The translations under genes were made by a program, and so were the position numbers. Below the pieces are notes generated by a model. That model was not told the DNA's origin and made no database searches. It saw nothing but the letters and a program-made list of their open reading frames with translations. A stretch of DNA of 64,000 bases from Bosea sp. 29B (GTDB lineage Bacteria > Pseudomonadota > Alphaproteobacteria > Rhizobiales > Beijerinckiaceae), in assembly GCF_902506165.1 (NCBI RefSeq), contig NZ_LR733817.1, positions 4,927,625 to 4,991,624 of the forward strand, in the 5' to 3' direction. Positions within the stretch are counted from its first letter, which is position 1; every line of letters begins with the position of its first letter. Below are positions 1 through 7,703 of the stretch, one piece after another.

Positions 1-176
1 AGGATCAGCGGCAGGTGGATGACGGCGTCGAGCAGCGACTTGCCCCAGAAGCGCCCGCGCGCCAGCAACCAGGCGATGGCGAGCCCCAGAGGGAGGCTCG
101 CCAGCATGGCGGTGGTGGCGACGATCAGGCTGAGGCGGACGGCCGTCCACTCCTCCGGCGTCAGCCAGTCGCTCAC
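1..176 (-). CDS. modB: Molybdate ABC transporter permease ModB (N-terminal fragment)
   Basis: Only the first 58 or so codons lie in the window; the gene runs off the left edge. It reads from a GTG at 176 just after modA, with AAGG as a likely ribosome site about 8 nt upstream. The visible protein starts VSDWLTPEEWTAVRLSL and continues into a hydrophobic first membrane segment, then WLLARGRF and an HLPLIL stretch, as in ModB-type inner-membrane permeases. It would form the channel for molybdate delivered by ModA. The call rests on adjacency to modA as much as on the fragment; ModC is expected beyond the edge. Confidence 0.85.
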   Translation of the reverse strand, partial: MSDWLTPEEWTAVRLSLIVATTAMLASLPLGLAIAWLLARGRFWGKSLLDAVIHLPLI

Positions 177-186
177 GAACAAGACC

Positions 187-1005
187 TTACGAGGAGCTGG
201 CAGGCTTGTTCAGGACCGTGAAGCCCTGCTTCTCGAAGCTGGCTTTGGCACCATTGCCGCGCAGATAGGTCAGGAAGGCCTGCGCGTCGGGGTTAGCCGA
301 ATCCTTGGTGATGGCGACGGGATAGACGATCGGCGGATGGGTATCCTCCGGGAAGGTTGCGATCACCTTGACCTTCGGATCGGCGGCGGCGTCGGTGGTG
401 TAGACGATGCCGAGCGGCGCTTCGCCGCGCGAGACCAGCAGCAGCGCGGCGCGGACATTGTCACTCTGCGCGATCTTGTCCTTGACCTTGTCCCAGCCGC
501 CGAGCTTCTCCAGCGCCGCCTTGCCGTATTTGCCGGCCGGCACCGAATCGACATTGCCCATGGCGAGTCGGCTGGAGCCGAGCGCAGCGGAGAGGTCGAC
601 GCCCGGCGCCAAGGTCGCCGTGATCTTGGCGTCGGCCGGCGCGATCAGCGCGATCCGGTTGGCGAGCAGGCTGACGCGGCTCTCCTTGTTGATCAGGCTC
701 TTGCTGGCCGCGTAGTCCATCCAGTCGAGATCGGCCGAGAGGAAGAGATCGGCCGGCGCGCCCTGCTCGAGCTGCTTGGCCAGCGCATTGCTCGCCGCAT
801 AGGAGATCTTCGGCGCCGGCTTGCCGCTCTCCTTGACCCAGTTGGCCGTGGCCTCGTCGAGCGCGTTCTTCAGGCTCGCGGCGGCGAAGACCACCAGTTC
901 CTTGCTCTGGGCGAAGGCCGGACCGGTGAAGGAAGCGACGCCGATCAGCAGTGCGGCGGTGAAACCCAGGAAGCTGAAGCCCACGTGACGGCGGTTCGAT
1001 GGCAT
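187..1005 (-). CDS. modA: Molybdate ABC transporter periplasmic binding protein ModA
   Basis: A 272-residue exported protein. The Met at 1005 opens a clear signal peptide (hydrophobic residues about 9-28, cleavage near AFAQS). The mature start KELVVFAAASLKNAL is the ModA signature for oxyanion binding, followed by ISYAASNALAKQLEQGAPADLFLSAD in pieces typical of the family. It captures molybdate or tungstate in the periplasm and passes it to ModBC. modB begins 10 nt after its stop, so the two are one operon. A longer in-frame extension upstream exists but would bury the signal peptide and cross the promoter region, so it is rejected. A ModE-like palindrome lies 25 nt upstream. Confidence 0.95.
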   Translation of the reverse strand: MPSNRRHVGFSFLGFTAALLIGVASFTGPAFAQSKELVVFAAASLKNALDEATANWVKESGKPAPKISYAASNALAKQLEQGAPADLFLSADLDWMDYAASKSLINKESRVSLLANRIALIAPADAKITATLAPGVDLSAALGSSRLAMGNVDSVPAGKYGKAALEKLGGWDKVKDKIAQSDNVRAALLLVSRGEAPLGIVYTTDAAADPKVKVIATFPEDTHPPIVYPVAITKDSANPDAQAFLTYLRGNGAKASFEKQGFTVLNKPASSS

Positions 1006-1029
1006 GAGGGTCCTCGCTACGGTTGCTGT

Positions 1030-1053
1030 CGCTATGTGCGGCCGAATATAACG
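1030..1053. promoter_or_regulatory. ModE-like palindrome between modA and mop
   Basis: The region between the divergent modA and mop genes holds CGCTATGT, an 8-nt gap, then AATATAACG. The right half equals the classical ModE half site (CGTTATATT on the other strand) and the left half matches it imperfectly. In enteric and rhizobial bacteria, ModE/MopAB with molybdate represses mod operons through such sites. It ends 25 nt before the modA start, so it would cover the modA promoter. Regulation is inferred; no modE gene is in the window. Confidence 0.5.
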
Positions 1054-1119
1054 GCGAGTGACCAAAGGTCGAGTCCGGTGGGTGCCGGCTCGCAAGGATG
1101 TCAGATCGAGGAGACCGAT

Positions 1120-1326
1120 ATGAAGATTTCCGCCCGCAACCAGCTCAAGGGCACCATCGTCGAGATCGTGAAGGGCGCGACCACCGCTCATGTGAAGCTC
1201 GATGTCGGCGGCACCATCGTCACCTCGGCGATCACCAATGCCGCGGTCGATGAGCTCAAGCTTACCGTCGGGCAGCAGGCCTATGCCGTGGTGAAGGCCT
1301 CCGACGTGATGATCGCGATCGACTGA
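1120..1326 (+). CDS. mop: Molybdopterin-binding (Mop/TOBE) domain protein
   Basis: A 68-residue protein that is a single Mop/TOBE domain: MKISARNQLKGTIVEIVKGA, then HVKLDVGGTIVTSAITN and a VVKASDVMIAID end. Mop proteins (molbindins) form hexamers that store or buffer molybdate in the cytoplasm, and the same fold forms the sensory domain of ModE. The ATG at 1120 has a strong GAGGAGA site 7 nt upstream; a longer reading frame to the left is antisense to modA. It is divergent from modA and shares the intergenic ModE-like palindrome, which fits a role in molybdate homeostasis. The molybdopterin oxidoreductase at 22.5 kb is a plausible consumer of the metal. Confidence 0.92.
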   Translation: MKISARNQLKGTIVEIVKGATTAHVKLDVGGTIVTSAITNAAVDELKLTVGQQAYAVVKASDVMIAID

Positions 1327-1331
1327 TCGTT

Positions 1332-1353
1332 GCGCGGCCGATGCCGGCCGCGC
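1332..1353 (+). terminator. Possible hairpin terminator after mop
   Basis: Six bases after the mop stop, GCGCGGCC and GGCCGCGC form a perfect 8-bp stem with a 6-nt loop. The bases after it are not T-rich, so it may end transcripts weakly or only protect the mop mRNA 3' end. Confidence 0.35.
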
Positions 1354-1365
1354 TAGCCTTCCCGC

Positions 1366-1397
1366 AAAAGAAAAAGGCCCACGCCGGAGCGCAGGCC
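1366..1397 (-). terminator. Rho-independent terminator of the candidate sRNA
   Basis: On the minus strand GGCCTGCGC-TCCG-GCGTGGGCC forms a 9-bp stem (two G-U pairs) with a UCCG tetraloop of the stable UNCG class, followed directly by TTTTTCTTTT. No protein gene on that strand ends here, which is the main reason to suspect a small RNA. Confidence 0.8.
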
Positions 1398-1451
1398 CAA
1401 GTCTAGGGAGGAAACGCCCAAGGAGGGCGCCGCAACATCGCTGCTGCGGTG
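1366..1451 (-). ncRNA. Candidate trans-acting small RNA with CUCC loops
   Basis: On the minus strand there is a compact structured unit without a convincing reading frame. Going 5' to 3' it has a weak stem (CCGCA/TGCGG), a hairpin GCGCCC-TCCTT-GGGCGT (1414-1430), a single-stranded TTCCTCCCTAG linker, and a strong intrinsic terminator. A sigma70-like promoter fits upstream: TTGCAG at 1485-1480 and TTATCT at 1463-1458, 16 nt apart, giving a start near 1451 and an RNA of about 86 nt. Exposed CUCC motifs that can pair with Shine-Dalgarno sequences are typical of alphaproteobacterial sRNAs. The family is not identified, and the 5' end is an estimate. Confidence 0.5.
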
Positions 1452-1570
1452 CACACGAGATAAGGCCCTCCAGGCCAGGCTGCAAGGGGGAAGGGACAGC
1501 AAAGCTGACCCTAATTTGAGCAGATTGCGTTTTTTCGCGCCGATCGGGCGAAATGGCAGGTGAAAAGCAA

Positions 1571-2278
1571 ATGCCTGAGACGAAACGACGCGGGGCGAAC
1601 GTTTGCCGAAATGGATTTTCAGCATTGTTCATCACTGTGGCAATGAGCGTGGGCGGGACTGCCGGCGCTCAGGTTCCGCCATCGTCGGCCGAGGTGTCTG
1701 CCTATGACGGGCTGCATCTGTCGGCCTATCGCGGCGATCTTGTAGCCCTCCGGCAGGCGATCGCGACCGGCCATGGCCTCGAAACCCGCGACGGTGAGGG
1801 CCGTACCGCATTGCTTGCCGCCGCCCATGCCCGCCAGCGCGAGGCGATGCGCGAGCTCGCCAGGGCAGGTGCTGATCCTCGTGCCCTCGACAGCCGCGCC
1901 TATGACGCGATCACCATCGCGGCGGTCGCGGATGATATCGAGACCATGCGCACTGCGCTCGCCATCGGCGGCGACCCGCGCGCCATCACCAGCCCCTATC
2001 TCGGCACGGCTCTGATCGCGGCCGCCCATCTCGGCCATGACGGCGTGGTGCGCGAATTGATCGCGGCCGGCGCGCCGCTCGACCATGTCAACAATCTCGG
2101 CTGGACCGCCCTGATCGAGGCGGTGATCCTCGGCAATGGCGGGCCGCGCCATGTCGAGACGGTGAGGGCACTGGTCGGCGCCGGTGCGCGCCGCGACCTT
2201 GCCGACAGCGAGGGCTCCACCCCGCTCGAACATGCCCGTCGCCGAGGCTACGCGGCGATGGTCGCGCTGCTGCAGTAG
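1571..2278 (+). CDS. Exported ankyrin-repeat protein
   Basis: The protein has 235 residues from the ATG at 1571, chosen because AGGTGAAAAG lies just upstream; an ATG at 1553 is possible. A basic start and a hydrophobic stretch (FSALFITVAMSVGG) ending near AGAQ suggest a signal peptide. After it come about five ankyrin repeats: GLHLSAYRGDLVALRQAI, GRTALLAAAHARQREAMREL, AITIAAVADDIETMRTAL, LGTALIAAAHLGHDGVVREL and GWTALIEAVILG. Such periplasmic ankyrin proteins mediate protein contacts; in some bacteria they accompany catalase or toxin partners, but no partner gene is adjacent. It converges on the Anbu gene with no spacing at all. Function unknown. Confidence 0.85.
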   Translation: MPETKRRGANVCRNGFSALFITVAMSVGGTAGAQVPPSSAEVSAYDGLHLSAYRGDLVALRQAIATGHGLETRDGEGRTALLAAAHARQREAMRELARAGADPRALDSRAYDAITIAAVADDIETMRTALAIGGDPRAITSPYLGTALIAAAHLGHDGVVRELIAAGAPLDHVNNLGWTALIEAVILGNGGPRHVETVRALVGAGARRDLADSEGSTPLEHARRRGYAAMVALLQ

Positions 2279-3028
2279 TCAGCTCGGAAAATCCGGCGCC
2301 GGCAGGCTCGCGACCAGCGCAGTGAGACCGTCGCTGTAGCGTTGGCGCAGATCGGCCCAGTAAGGGTGATTGCTGTCGTATTTGGCGAGATGCCGGGTCG
2401 AAAAGCTGTCGGCCTCATAACGCAAGAGGTCGATCGGCGGTGCGACCGAGAGGTTCGAGCGCACCGTCGCATCGAAGGACAGCAGAGTCAGCTTGGCCGC
2501 CTCGTCGAGGCCGCTCGCCTCCTGCAGCGCCCGGTCGAGGATCGGCTTGCCGTATTTTGTCTCGCCGAGCTGGAGGAACTGGGTGCGTCCGGAGGCCTCG
2601 ACGAAGTTGCCGGCCGAATAGACCTGGAACAGCCGGTGCGGCTCGCCGGCGATCTGGCCAGCGACGATGAAGGAGCCGTTCGGGTCGCCATAGGGTTCAA
2701 CGAAGGCGCGATTAGCGCGCAGCACCTCGCGCAGCACGCCACCGACGATCTGCGCCACGTCGAACATGGTGCGTGCCGCCAGGATATCGCGGTTCTCGCC
2801 GCCGGCAGCGCTGTCCTGCTTATGTCTGGTGTACTGCCGGATCATGGTGATCACGGCCTGCGTCGTCGCCAGGTTCCCGGCCGAGAGGATCGCGATCACG
2901 CGCTCGCCCGGCACCTCGAACAAAGCGAGCTTCTTCACCACCGCGATCTGGTCGACGCCGGCGCTGGAGCGGGAATCGGAGGCGAGGATCAGGCCGGACG
3001 GCAGCAGGATCCCGAGGCAATAGGTCAT
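2279..3028 (-). CDS. Anbu-type proteasome-like peptidase
   Basis: The 249-residue protein starts MTYCLGILLPSGLILASDSR, then SSAGVDQIAVVKKL. This is the Anbu (ancestral beta subunit) form of the 20S proteasome beta fold, with Thr2 exposed as the nucleophile after Met removal and Asp18 and Lys33-34 in the expected places. Anbu proteins assemble into open rings in the cytoplasm; their substrate is unsettled. A GGGAG site precedes the ATG at 3028. In many genomes Anbu sits with an ATP-grasp/alpha-E pair and a transglutaminase-like protein, but none of these is nearby, so this copy stands alone. The stop abuts the ankyrin gene's stop. Confidence 0.88.
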   Translation of the reverse strand: MTYCLGILLPSGLILASDSRSSAGVDQIAVVKKLALFEVPGERVIAILSAGNLATTQAVITMIRQYTRHKQDSAAGGENRDILAARTMFDVAQIVGGVLREVLRANRAFVEPYGDPNGSFIVAGQIAGEPHRLFQVYSAGNFVEASGRTQFLQLGETKYGKPILDRALQEASGLDEAAKLTLLSFDATVRSNLSVAPPIDLLRYEADSFSTRHLAKYDSNHPYWADLRQRYSDGLTALVASLPAPDFPS

Positions 3029-3113
3029 GGGTGGCTCCCAGCACGAAGCGCAGAATGCGCAGGGTTGCCGCTTCTGCCAAGGGCGACTCACGCAATCTCG
3101 GCGCTGACTTCTC

Positions 3114-3200
3114 CGTCATTGCGAGCGTAAGCGAAGCAATCCAGAGGGCTCGCTCGACGTCCCCTTGGATTGCTTCGTCGCTGCGCCCCTCGCAATGACG
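3114..3200. repeat. Long imperfect palindromic intergenic repeat (CGTCATTGCGAG type)
   Basis: An 87-bp imperfect inverted repeat begins CGTCATTGCGAGCG and ends CCTCGCAATGACG, with inner arms GCGAAGCAATCCA and TTGGATTGCTTCG. The same type of element is scattered through many Hyphomicrobiales chromosomes. It lies between the divergent Anbu and glsA genes and can fold as one long hairpin in either RNA. Confidence 0.85.
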
Positions 3201-3302
3201 ATAATGGCGCCGCGGTCTTCGCTTTGCTTCCGGACTGTCCGATTGCGACGCGGTCGGGCGAATGCCAAGGTCGCCTCGACCAAGCCGTGGCGGAGTTCGG
3301 AC

Positions 3303-4226
3303 ATGCGCAACCTGTCGGACATCGTCGCGGGCATTCATGCCGACATGGCCGAGCATATCGGCGCCGGCAAGGTCGCCGACTACATCCCGGCCTTGTCACG
3401 GGTCGATCCGCGCCGTTTCGGGCTCGCCGTCGTCACCTGCACGGGAGAGAGCGCCGAGGCTGGCGACGCCGATGTGCCGTTCTCGATCCAGAGCATCTCC
3501 AAGGTCTTCACCCTGACGCTGGCGCTGGAGCGGGTCGGTGCCCGGCTCTGGCACCGGGTCGGACGCGAGCCGTCAGGTTCGGCCTTCAACTCGATCGTCC
3601 AACTCGAGCAGGAGCGCGGCGTGCCGCGCAATCCCTTCATCAATGCCGGGGCGCTGGTCGTCACGGATGCGCTGCTGACCGGCAGGACGCCGAAGAAGAC
3701 GGCGGCCGAGATCCTCGCCTTCCTGCGCAAGTGCTCGGGCGATCGCACGGTCTCGATCGACCAGGAGGTAGCGGGCTCGGAAGCGCAGACCGGCTTCCGC
3801 AATGCCAGCCTCGCCAATTTCATCCGCGCCTTCGGCAATCTGAAGAACCCGGTCGCCGACGTGCTCGACGTCTATTTCCACCAATGCGCGCTCAGCCTGA
3901 GCTGCGCCCAACTCGCCCGCGCCGGCCTCTTCCTCGCTGGCGACGGCGTCGATCCGCTGAGCGGCGCCGTGATCTGCCGCCCGGCACGGGCGCGCCGCGT
4001 CAAGGCGCTGATGATGACTTGCGGCCATTACGACGCGTCCGGCGAATTCGCCTTCAAGGTCGGCCTGCCCGGCAAGAGCGGTGTCGGCGGCGGCATCCTC
4101 GCCATCGTGCCGAAGCAGGCAGCGATCGCGGTCTGGTCGCCGGGACTCAACGCCGCCGGCACCTCGCATGTCGGCGCGCTCGCACTCGAGCGCCTGGTCG
4201 AGCGCACCGGCTGGTCTGTCTTTTGA
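3303..4226 (+). CDS. glsA: Glutaminase A
   Basis: A 307-residue protein, the usual length for bacterial glutaminases, which hydrolyse L-glutamine to glutamate and ammonia. The serine beta-lactamase-like catalytic motif SxxK is seen as SISK (Ser64, Lys67) in [11 protein letters not shown]. Further family blocks are [43 protein letters not shown] and [12 protein letters not shown]. The ATG at 3303 has GGAG about 10 nt upstream; reading further up would enter the palindromic repeat. Its stop is four bases from the convergent sseA stop. Possible roles are nitrogen supply and acid resistance. Confidence 0.95.
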   Translation: MRNLSDIVAGIHADMAEHIGAGKVADYIPALSRVDPRRFGLAVVTCTGESAEAGDADVPFSIQSISKVFTLTLALERVGARLWHRVGREPSGSAFNSIVQLEQERGVPRNPFINAGALVVTDALLTGRTPKKTAAEILAFLRKCSGDRTVSIDQEVAGSEAQTGFRNASLANFIRAFGNLKNPVADVLDVYFHQCALSLSCAQLARAGLFLAGDGVDPLSGAVICRPARARRVKALMMTCGHYDASGEFAFKVGLPGKSGVGGGILAIVPKQAAIAVWSPGLNAAGTSHVGALALERLVERTGWSVF

Positions 4227-4230
4227 AGGC

Positions 4231-5085
4231 TCAGCCCTTCGCCGGCCCGGTTGCGATGGGGCGGTCGCTCGCGCCCCATTCCGACCAGGAGCCGTCATAG
4301 ACAGCCCGGGTCGACTTGCCGATCGATTCCAGCGCCGTCGACAGGATCACGGCGGAGACGCCGGAGCCGCAGGTCGTCATCACCGGCCGGTCGAGATCGA
4401 CGCCGGCGTCCTTGAAGGCGGCGAGGATGGCCTCGGGCGATTTGAGCTTGCCGTCCGCCACCAGCGCCGAGGAGGGCAGGTTGAGCGAGCCGGGAATATG
4501 GCCGGAGCGCAGGCCGGCGCGAGGCTCCGGCGCTTCGCCGCGGAAGCGGTCGGCGGCGCGCGCATCGACGACCTGGGCCGAGTTGCTCGCGATGGCGCGC
4601 GCAATGTCATCGGCGTCGGCTACGGCGGAATGGTCGAGCCTGGCGGTGAAGCTGCGCGGCGCCCGCGGCCGTGGCGCGCCGTCCTCGACCGGCCGGCCCT
4701 CGGTCAGCCATTGCGGCAGGCCACCATCGAGGATGACGACGTCCTTGGCGCCGAAGGTGCGGAACGTCCAGCGCACGCGTGGCGCCGAGAACAGGCCGAG
4801 CCCGTCATAGACGACGATGCGCATGCCATCGCCGATGCCCATGGCGCCGACCGCGGCGGCGAAGGCGTCCGGCCGCGGCAGCATGTGCGGCAGGCTGGAG
4901 CTCTTGTCCTTCACCACGTCGATGTCGAAACGCACTGCGCCAGGAATGCGCTGCTGCGCATATTCGGCATCCGCGTCGCGCTTCTGGGCAGGGAGGTAGT
5001 ACGAGCCGTCGAGCACGACGATGTCGGGAGCGTCGAGCCGTTCGGCCAGCCATTGCGTGGAGACGAAGATGTCGTTGCGGGCCAT
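4231..5085 (-). CDS. sseA: 3-mercaptopyruvate sulfurtransferase
   Basis: The protein has 284 residues and two rhodanese domains (about 5-125 and 155-280). The catalytic Cys239 lies in CGSGVSA, matching the CG(S/T)GV(T/S)A loop of mercaptopyruvate sulfurtransferases rather than the CRKGVT loop of thiosulfate rhodaneses. DGSYYLP near residue 26 and HIPGS near 196 are also family-typical. It transfers sulfur from 3-mercaptopyruvate to cyanide or thiol acceptors in the cytoplasm. The ATG at 5085 is preceded by GAGG. It follows alaX by 50 nt on the same strand and is probably cotranscribed with it. Confidence 0.93.
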   Translation of the reverse strand: MARNDIFVSTQWLAERLDAPDIVVLDGSYYLPAQKRDADAEYAQQRIPGAVRFDIDVVKDKSSSLPHMLPRPDAFAAAVGAMGIGDGMRIVVYDGLGLFSAPRVRWTFRTFGAKDVVILDGGLPQWLTEGRPVEDGAPRPRAPRSFTARLDHSAVADADDIARAIASNSAQVVDARAADRFRGEAPEPRAGLRSGHIPGSLNLPSSALVADGKLKSPEAILAAFKDAGVDLDRPVMTTCGSGVSAVILSTALESIGKSTRAVYDGSWSEWGASDRPIATGPAKG

Positions 5086-5135
5086 GCGCGGTTCCTCGAA
5101 AATGAGTCTGTTCTCAGGATGTTGTGATGCAAAGC

Positions 5136-5855
5136 TCAAGCGAGTGCGATGCGCACGCGCCGGTTCTGCTTGCCCTTCTTCTCGACATCGGTGACCACGA
5201 CCGCGCCGATCTCAGAGGTGTTGCGGACATGCGTACCGCCGCAGGGCTGCAGGTCGATACCCTCGATCGAGACCAGCCGGACCCGGCCGGAACCACGCGG
5301 CGGCTTGACCGACATCGTCTTGACCAGGCCGGGATTGGCGTCGAGCTCCTCGTCGGTGATCCAGCGCTCGCTGATCGCTGCGTTCTTCGCCACCAATGCG
5401 CCGAGCTTCTCGGTCAGCTCCGCCTTGTCGAGCCCGCCTTCGGGAATGTCGAAATCGAGCCGGCCGTCGCCGCTATCGCCGATCGCGCCGCCGGTGACCG
5501 GATAGGGCAGGACGACACTGAGCAGGTGCAGTGCGGTGTGGATGCGCATGCGCTTCAGCCGGCGTTCCCAGTCGAGCTTTGCGACCAGGACCTCGCCGAC
5601 GGTCGGCGCTATCTGGCCTTCGAGCGGGACATGCAGGATCCGGCTCTTGTCCTCAGGGTTGTAGATCGCCGTGCCGATCGTGATCTGCGACCCATCGCTG
5701 CGGACGAGCACGCCGGCATCGCCCGGCTGGCCGCCGCCGGTGGCGTAGAATACGGTTCTGTCGAGTTCGACGCCGCCGCGCTCGTTGATCGCGACGACGG
5801 TCGCGGGCGTTTCGGCAAGATAGGCGTCGTCTCGGAACAGCAATTCGGTCGGCAT
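5136..5855 (-). CDS. alaX: Alanyl-tRNA editing protein AlaX (long type)
   Basis: A 239-residue free-standing editing domain homologous to the AlaRS second-half editing site. The zinc-binding motifs are visible: HTALH (His106, His110) and CGGTH (Cys205, His209). The N-terminal barrel contains FYATGGGQPGD, as in AlaX-M/L. It hydrolyses Ser- or Gly-tRNA(Ala) in trans in the cytoplasm. The start at 5855 follows AAGGAG by 6 nt and is preferred to an ATG five codons earlier. It is first in a likely two-gene unit with sseA. Confidence 0.92.
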   Translation of the reverse strand: MPTELLFRDDAYLAETPATVVAINERGGVELDRTVFYATGGGQPGDAGVLVRSDGSQITIGTAIYNPEDKSRILHVPLEGQIAPTVGEVLVAKLDWERRLKRMRIHTALHLLSVVLPYPVTGGAIGDSGDGRLDFDIPEGGLDKAELTEKLGALVAKNAAISERWITDEELDANPGLVKTMSVKPPRGSGRVRLVSIEGIDLQPCGGTHVRNTSEIGAVVVTDVEKKGKQNRRVRIALA

Positions 5856-6013
5856 CGCGATCTCCTTCATCGCCTGAACTTATCGCAGGCGCGGCCGGTG
5901 CGGAAAAGATGGTGGGTAGCCAAGCGGAGATGCCGCTGGCAGGGCTTCCGCTGCGGCCTCCGCATCACTAGGGTCCGGCCAGGACTGCCGCGGCATGGAG
6001 GCCCGATCGCAAC

Positions 6014-6823
6014 ATGACCCCGCCGCGCATGCAGCCCAAGGACGGTGTCGCCTGGGTGACCGGGGCGAGTTCGGGCATCGGCGCGGCTGTGGCATTCGAA
6101 CTGGCACGACGCGGCTGGACGGTCGCAGCGACCGCGCGCCGGCTCGACAAGCTCGAGGCGCTGGCGCTCAGCGCAGACGGGCTGCCGGGGCGGATCGTCG
6201 CCCATGTCGGCGACGTCGTCGATCCCGCCGCGATGGCGGCGGTAGTCGAAGGCATCGAGAGCGTGCACGGGCCGATCGCGCTCGCCTTCCTCAATGCCGG
6301 CACTGCCCCGCGCAATGGGCCGGGCCTGATCGATGTCGCTGCCTTTGAGCAGGTCTTCGCGGTTAATCTTCTGGGCGTCGTGCGTGGGGCCGCCGCCGTC
6401 GCGGCGCGCATGGCCGCGCGCGGCAAGGGTCAGATCGCGGTCAATGCCTCGCTGGCTGGCTATCGCGGCTTGCCGGGCGCGGCGGCCTATGGCGCCTCCA
6501 AGGCGGCCGCGATCCATCTCTGCGAGGCGTTGCGGTTCGACTGCGAACGGCACGGCATCCGGCTGCAACTGGTCAATCCCGGCTTCGTCGACACGGCGAT
6601 GACGAAGCGCAACAGCTTCCCGATGCCGTTCATGCTGCCGCTCGACGAGGCTGCGGCGCGCATCGTCGACGGCTTTACCCGCGGCGGCTTCGAAATCACC
6701 TTTCCCCGCCGACTAGCCTGGCTGATGAAGGCGCTGCGGCTGCTGCCTTATCCGGTCTATTTCTGGGTGGTGGGCAAACTGGCCGGCGAACATCGTGGCG
6801 GCCGCCGCGATGGTGCGGTGTAA
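6014..6823 (+). CDS. Short-chain dehydrogenase/reductase
   Basis: A 269-residue classical SDR. It shows the nucleotide-binding TGASSGIG (residues 17-24), the NAG motif, and the catalytic YGASK, with Ser in NASLAG upstream. The Arg-rich stretch ATARRLDKL after the second strand suggests NADP(H) preference. The C-terminal 40 residues contain a hydrophobic, basic segment (RRLAWLMKALRLLPYPVYFWVVG), given here only as the type of membrane-contacting tail seen in DltE-like SDRs. Its substrate cannot be read from sequence. It is divergent from alaX and converges on the acetyltransferase gene with a 40-nt gap. Confidence 0.88.
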   Translation: MTPPRMQPKDGVAWVTGASSGIGAAVAFELARRGWTVAATARRLDKLEALALSADGLPGRIVAHVGDVVDPAAMAAVVEGIESVHGPIALAFLNAGTAPRNGPGLIDVAAFEQVFAVNLLGVVRGAAAVAARMAARGKGQIAVNASLAGYRGLPGAAAYGASKAAAIHLCEALRFDCERHGIRLQLVNPGFVDTAMTKRNSFPMPFMLPLDEAAARIVDGFTRGGFEITFPRRLAWLMKALRLLPYPVYFWVVGKLAGEHRGGRRDGAV

Positions 6824-6863
6824 CCGCAGAAGACTCCTGATCCAACGGGTTGGGCAAGAAGGT

Positions 6864-7694
6864 TCATAGTCGAGGTGAAGACGAGCCGAACCGCGACTCC
6901 AGCCAAGCGACGCCGAAGGCGGTGATCGCCGCAGCCTCGACCAGCACGGAATGAGCGGCGCCGATCAAGCCTTGCCGGCCTTGGCCGGTGGCGAGGAATT
7001 CCGTGACGATTCCCGCAAAATAGTCATCCTCCAGTCCCGCGACGATCGGGTCGCCGGTGTCGAATTCCTCGATCATGCGCCATTGCGTGCCGGTGGGCGT
7101 CACCAGCGGCACCTCTATCCGCCGGATGCGCTTGCCGGGGATGTCGGCCAGATGCTCGGCATGGTGCAGCAGGGTCAGCGTATCGAGCGGCGCCCCGAGC
7201 ATCAGCACCTTGCCGCCGGTCTCGACCAGCTTCGCCAATGGCGAGCCCGCGCCATAGCCGTAGTCGAGCGGGTGGTCGGCGGTGAACCACTCCGCTTTCG
7301 CGCCGAGCGCCACGAGCGAGGCGCCGGGGTTGCCGCTACGCCGGGCGCCGGGCGTGGTCCGCAAGAACTCCGGCAGCACGCCATTGTCACGGATCGCGCG
7401 CGAACGCTGCGGGTCGAAGGGCGGAACATGCTCACGCCACTCCAGCGGTACGCGGCCTTCGTCGTCCACGAGATCCTCGTAACGTGCTTCCCAGTCGGCA
7501 TAGGCGAGGACCGTGCCCTGGGGGCCGACTGCGTCGCACAGAGCGGCGATGATCGTGTCGGGGCCATCGAGCAGGCGGCCGACCTTGCTCACGGCGGCGT
7601 GGACCATGACGGCGTCGCCGGGCGCAAGGCCGAGCCGGGACAGGTCGGCAGCGAGCGAGGCTCGCGTGACGAAGGCGGCGAGGGGCGATGCCAT
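6864..7694 (-). CDS. AAC(3)-family aminoglycoside-type N-acetyltransferase
   Basis: A 276-residue protein of the Antibiotic_NAT (AAC(3)) family: LGLAPGDAVMVHAAVSKVG near the start, GPDTIIAALCDAVGPQGTV, RRSGNPGASLVALG, and HPLDYGYGAGSPLAKL with MLGAPLDTLTLLHHAEH. The last block holds the His/Glu residues of the acetyl-CoA-dependent active site. Members acetylate the 3-amino group of aminoglycosides, but chromosomal environmental copies may have other amine substrates. It begins 9 nt after the photolyase stop on the same strand and lacks a strong ribosome site, so it is probably expressed by readthrough. There is no sign of a resistance cassette or mobile element. Confidence 0.85.
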   Translation of the reverse strand: MASPLAAFVTRASLAADLSRLGLAPGDAVMVHAAVSKVGRLLDGPDTIIAALCDAVGPQGTVLAYADWEARYEDLVDDEGRVPLEWREHVPPFDPQRSRAIRDNGVLPEFLRTTPGARRSGNPGASLVALGAKAEWFTADHPLDYGYGAGSPLAKLVETGGKVLMLGAPLDTLTLLHHAEHLADIPGKRIRRIEVPLVTPTGTQWRMIEEFDTGDPIVAGLEDDYFAGIVTEFLATGQGRQGLIGAAHSVLVEAAAITAFGVAWLESRFGSSSPRL

Positions 7695-7703
7695 GGCGAT
7701 CAG

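Noticed and set aside
6864..7694. AAC(3)-type gene as an acquired antibiotic-resistance cassette
   Set aside because: There is no IS, integron site or base-composition shift, and it is in a tight operon with photolyase. It looks like a resident chromosomal gene.
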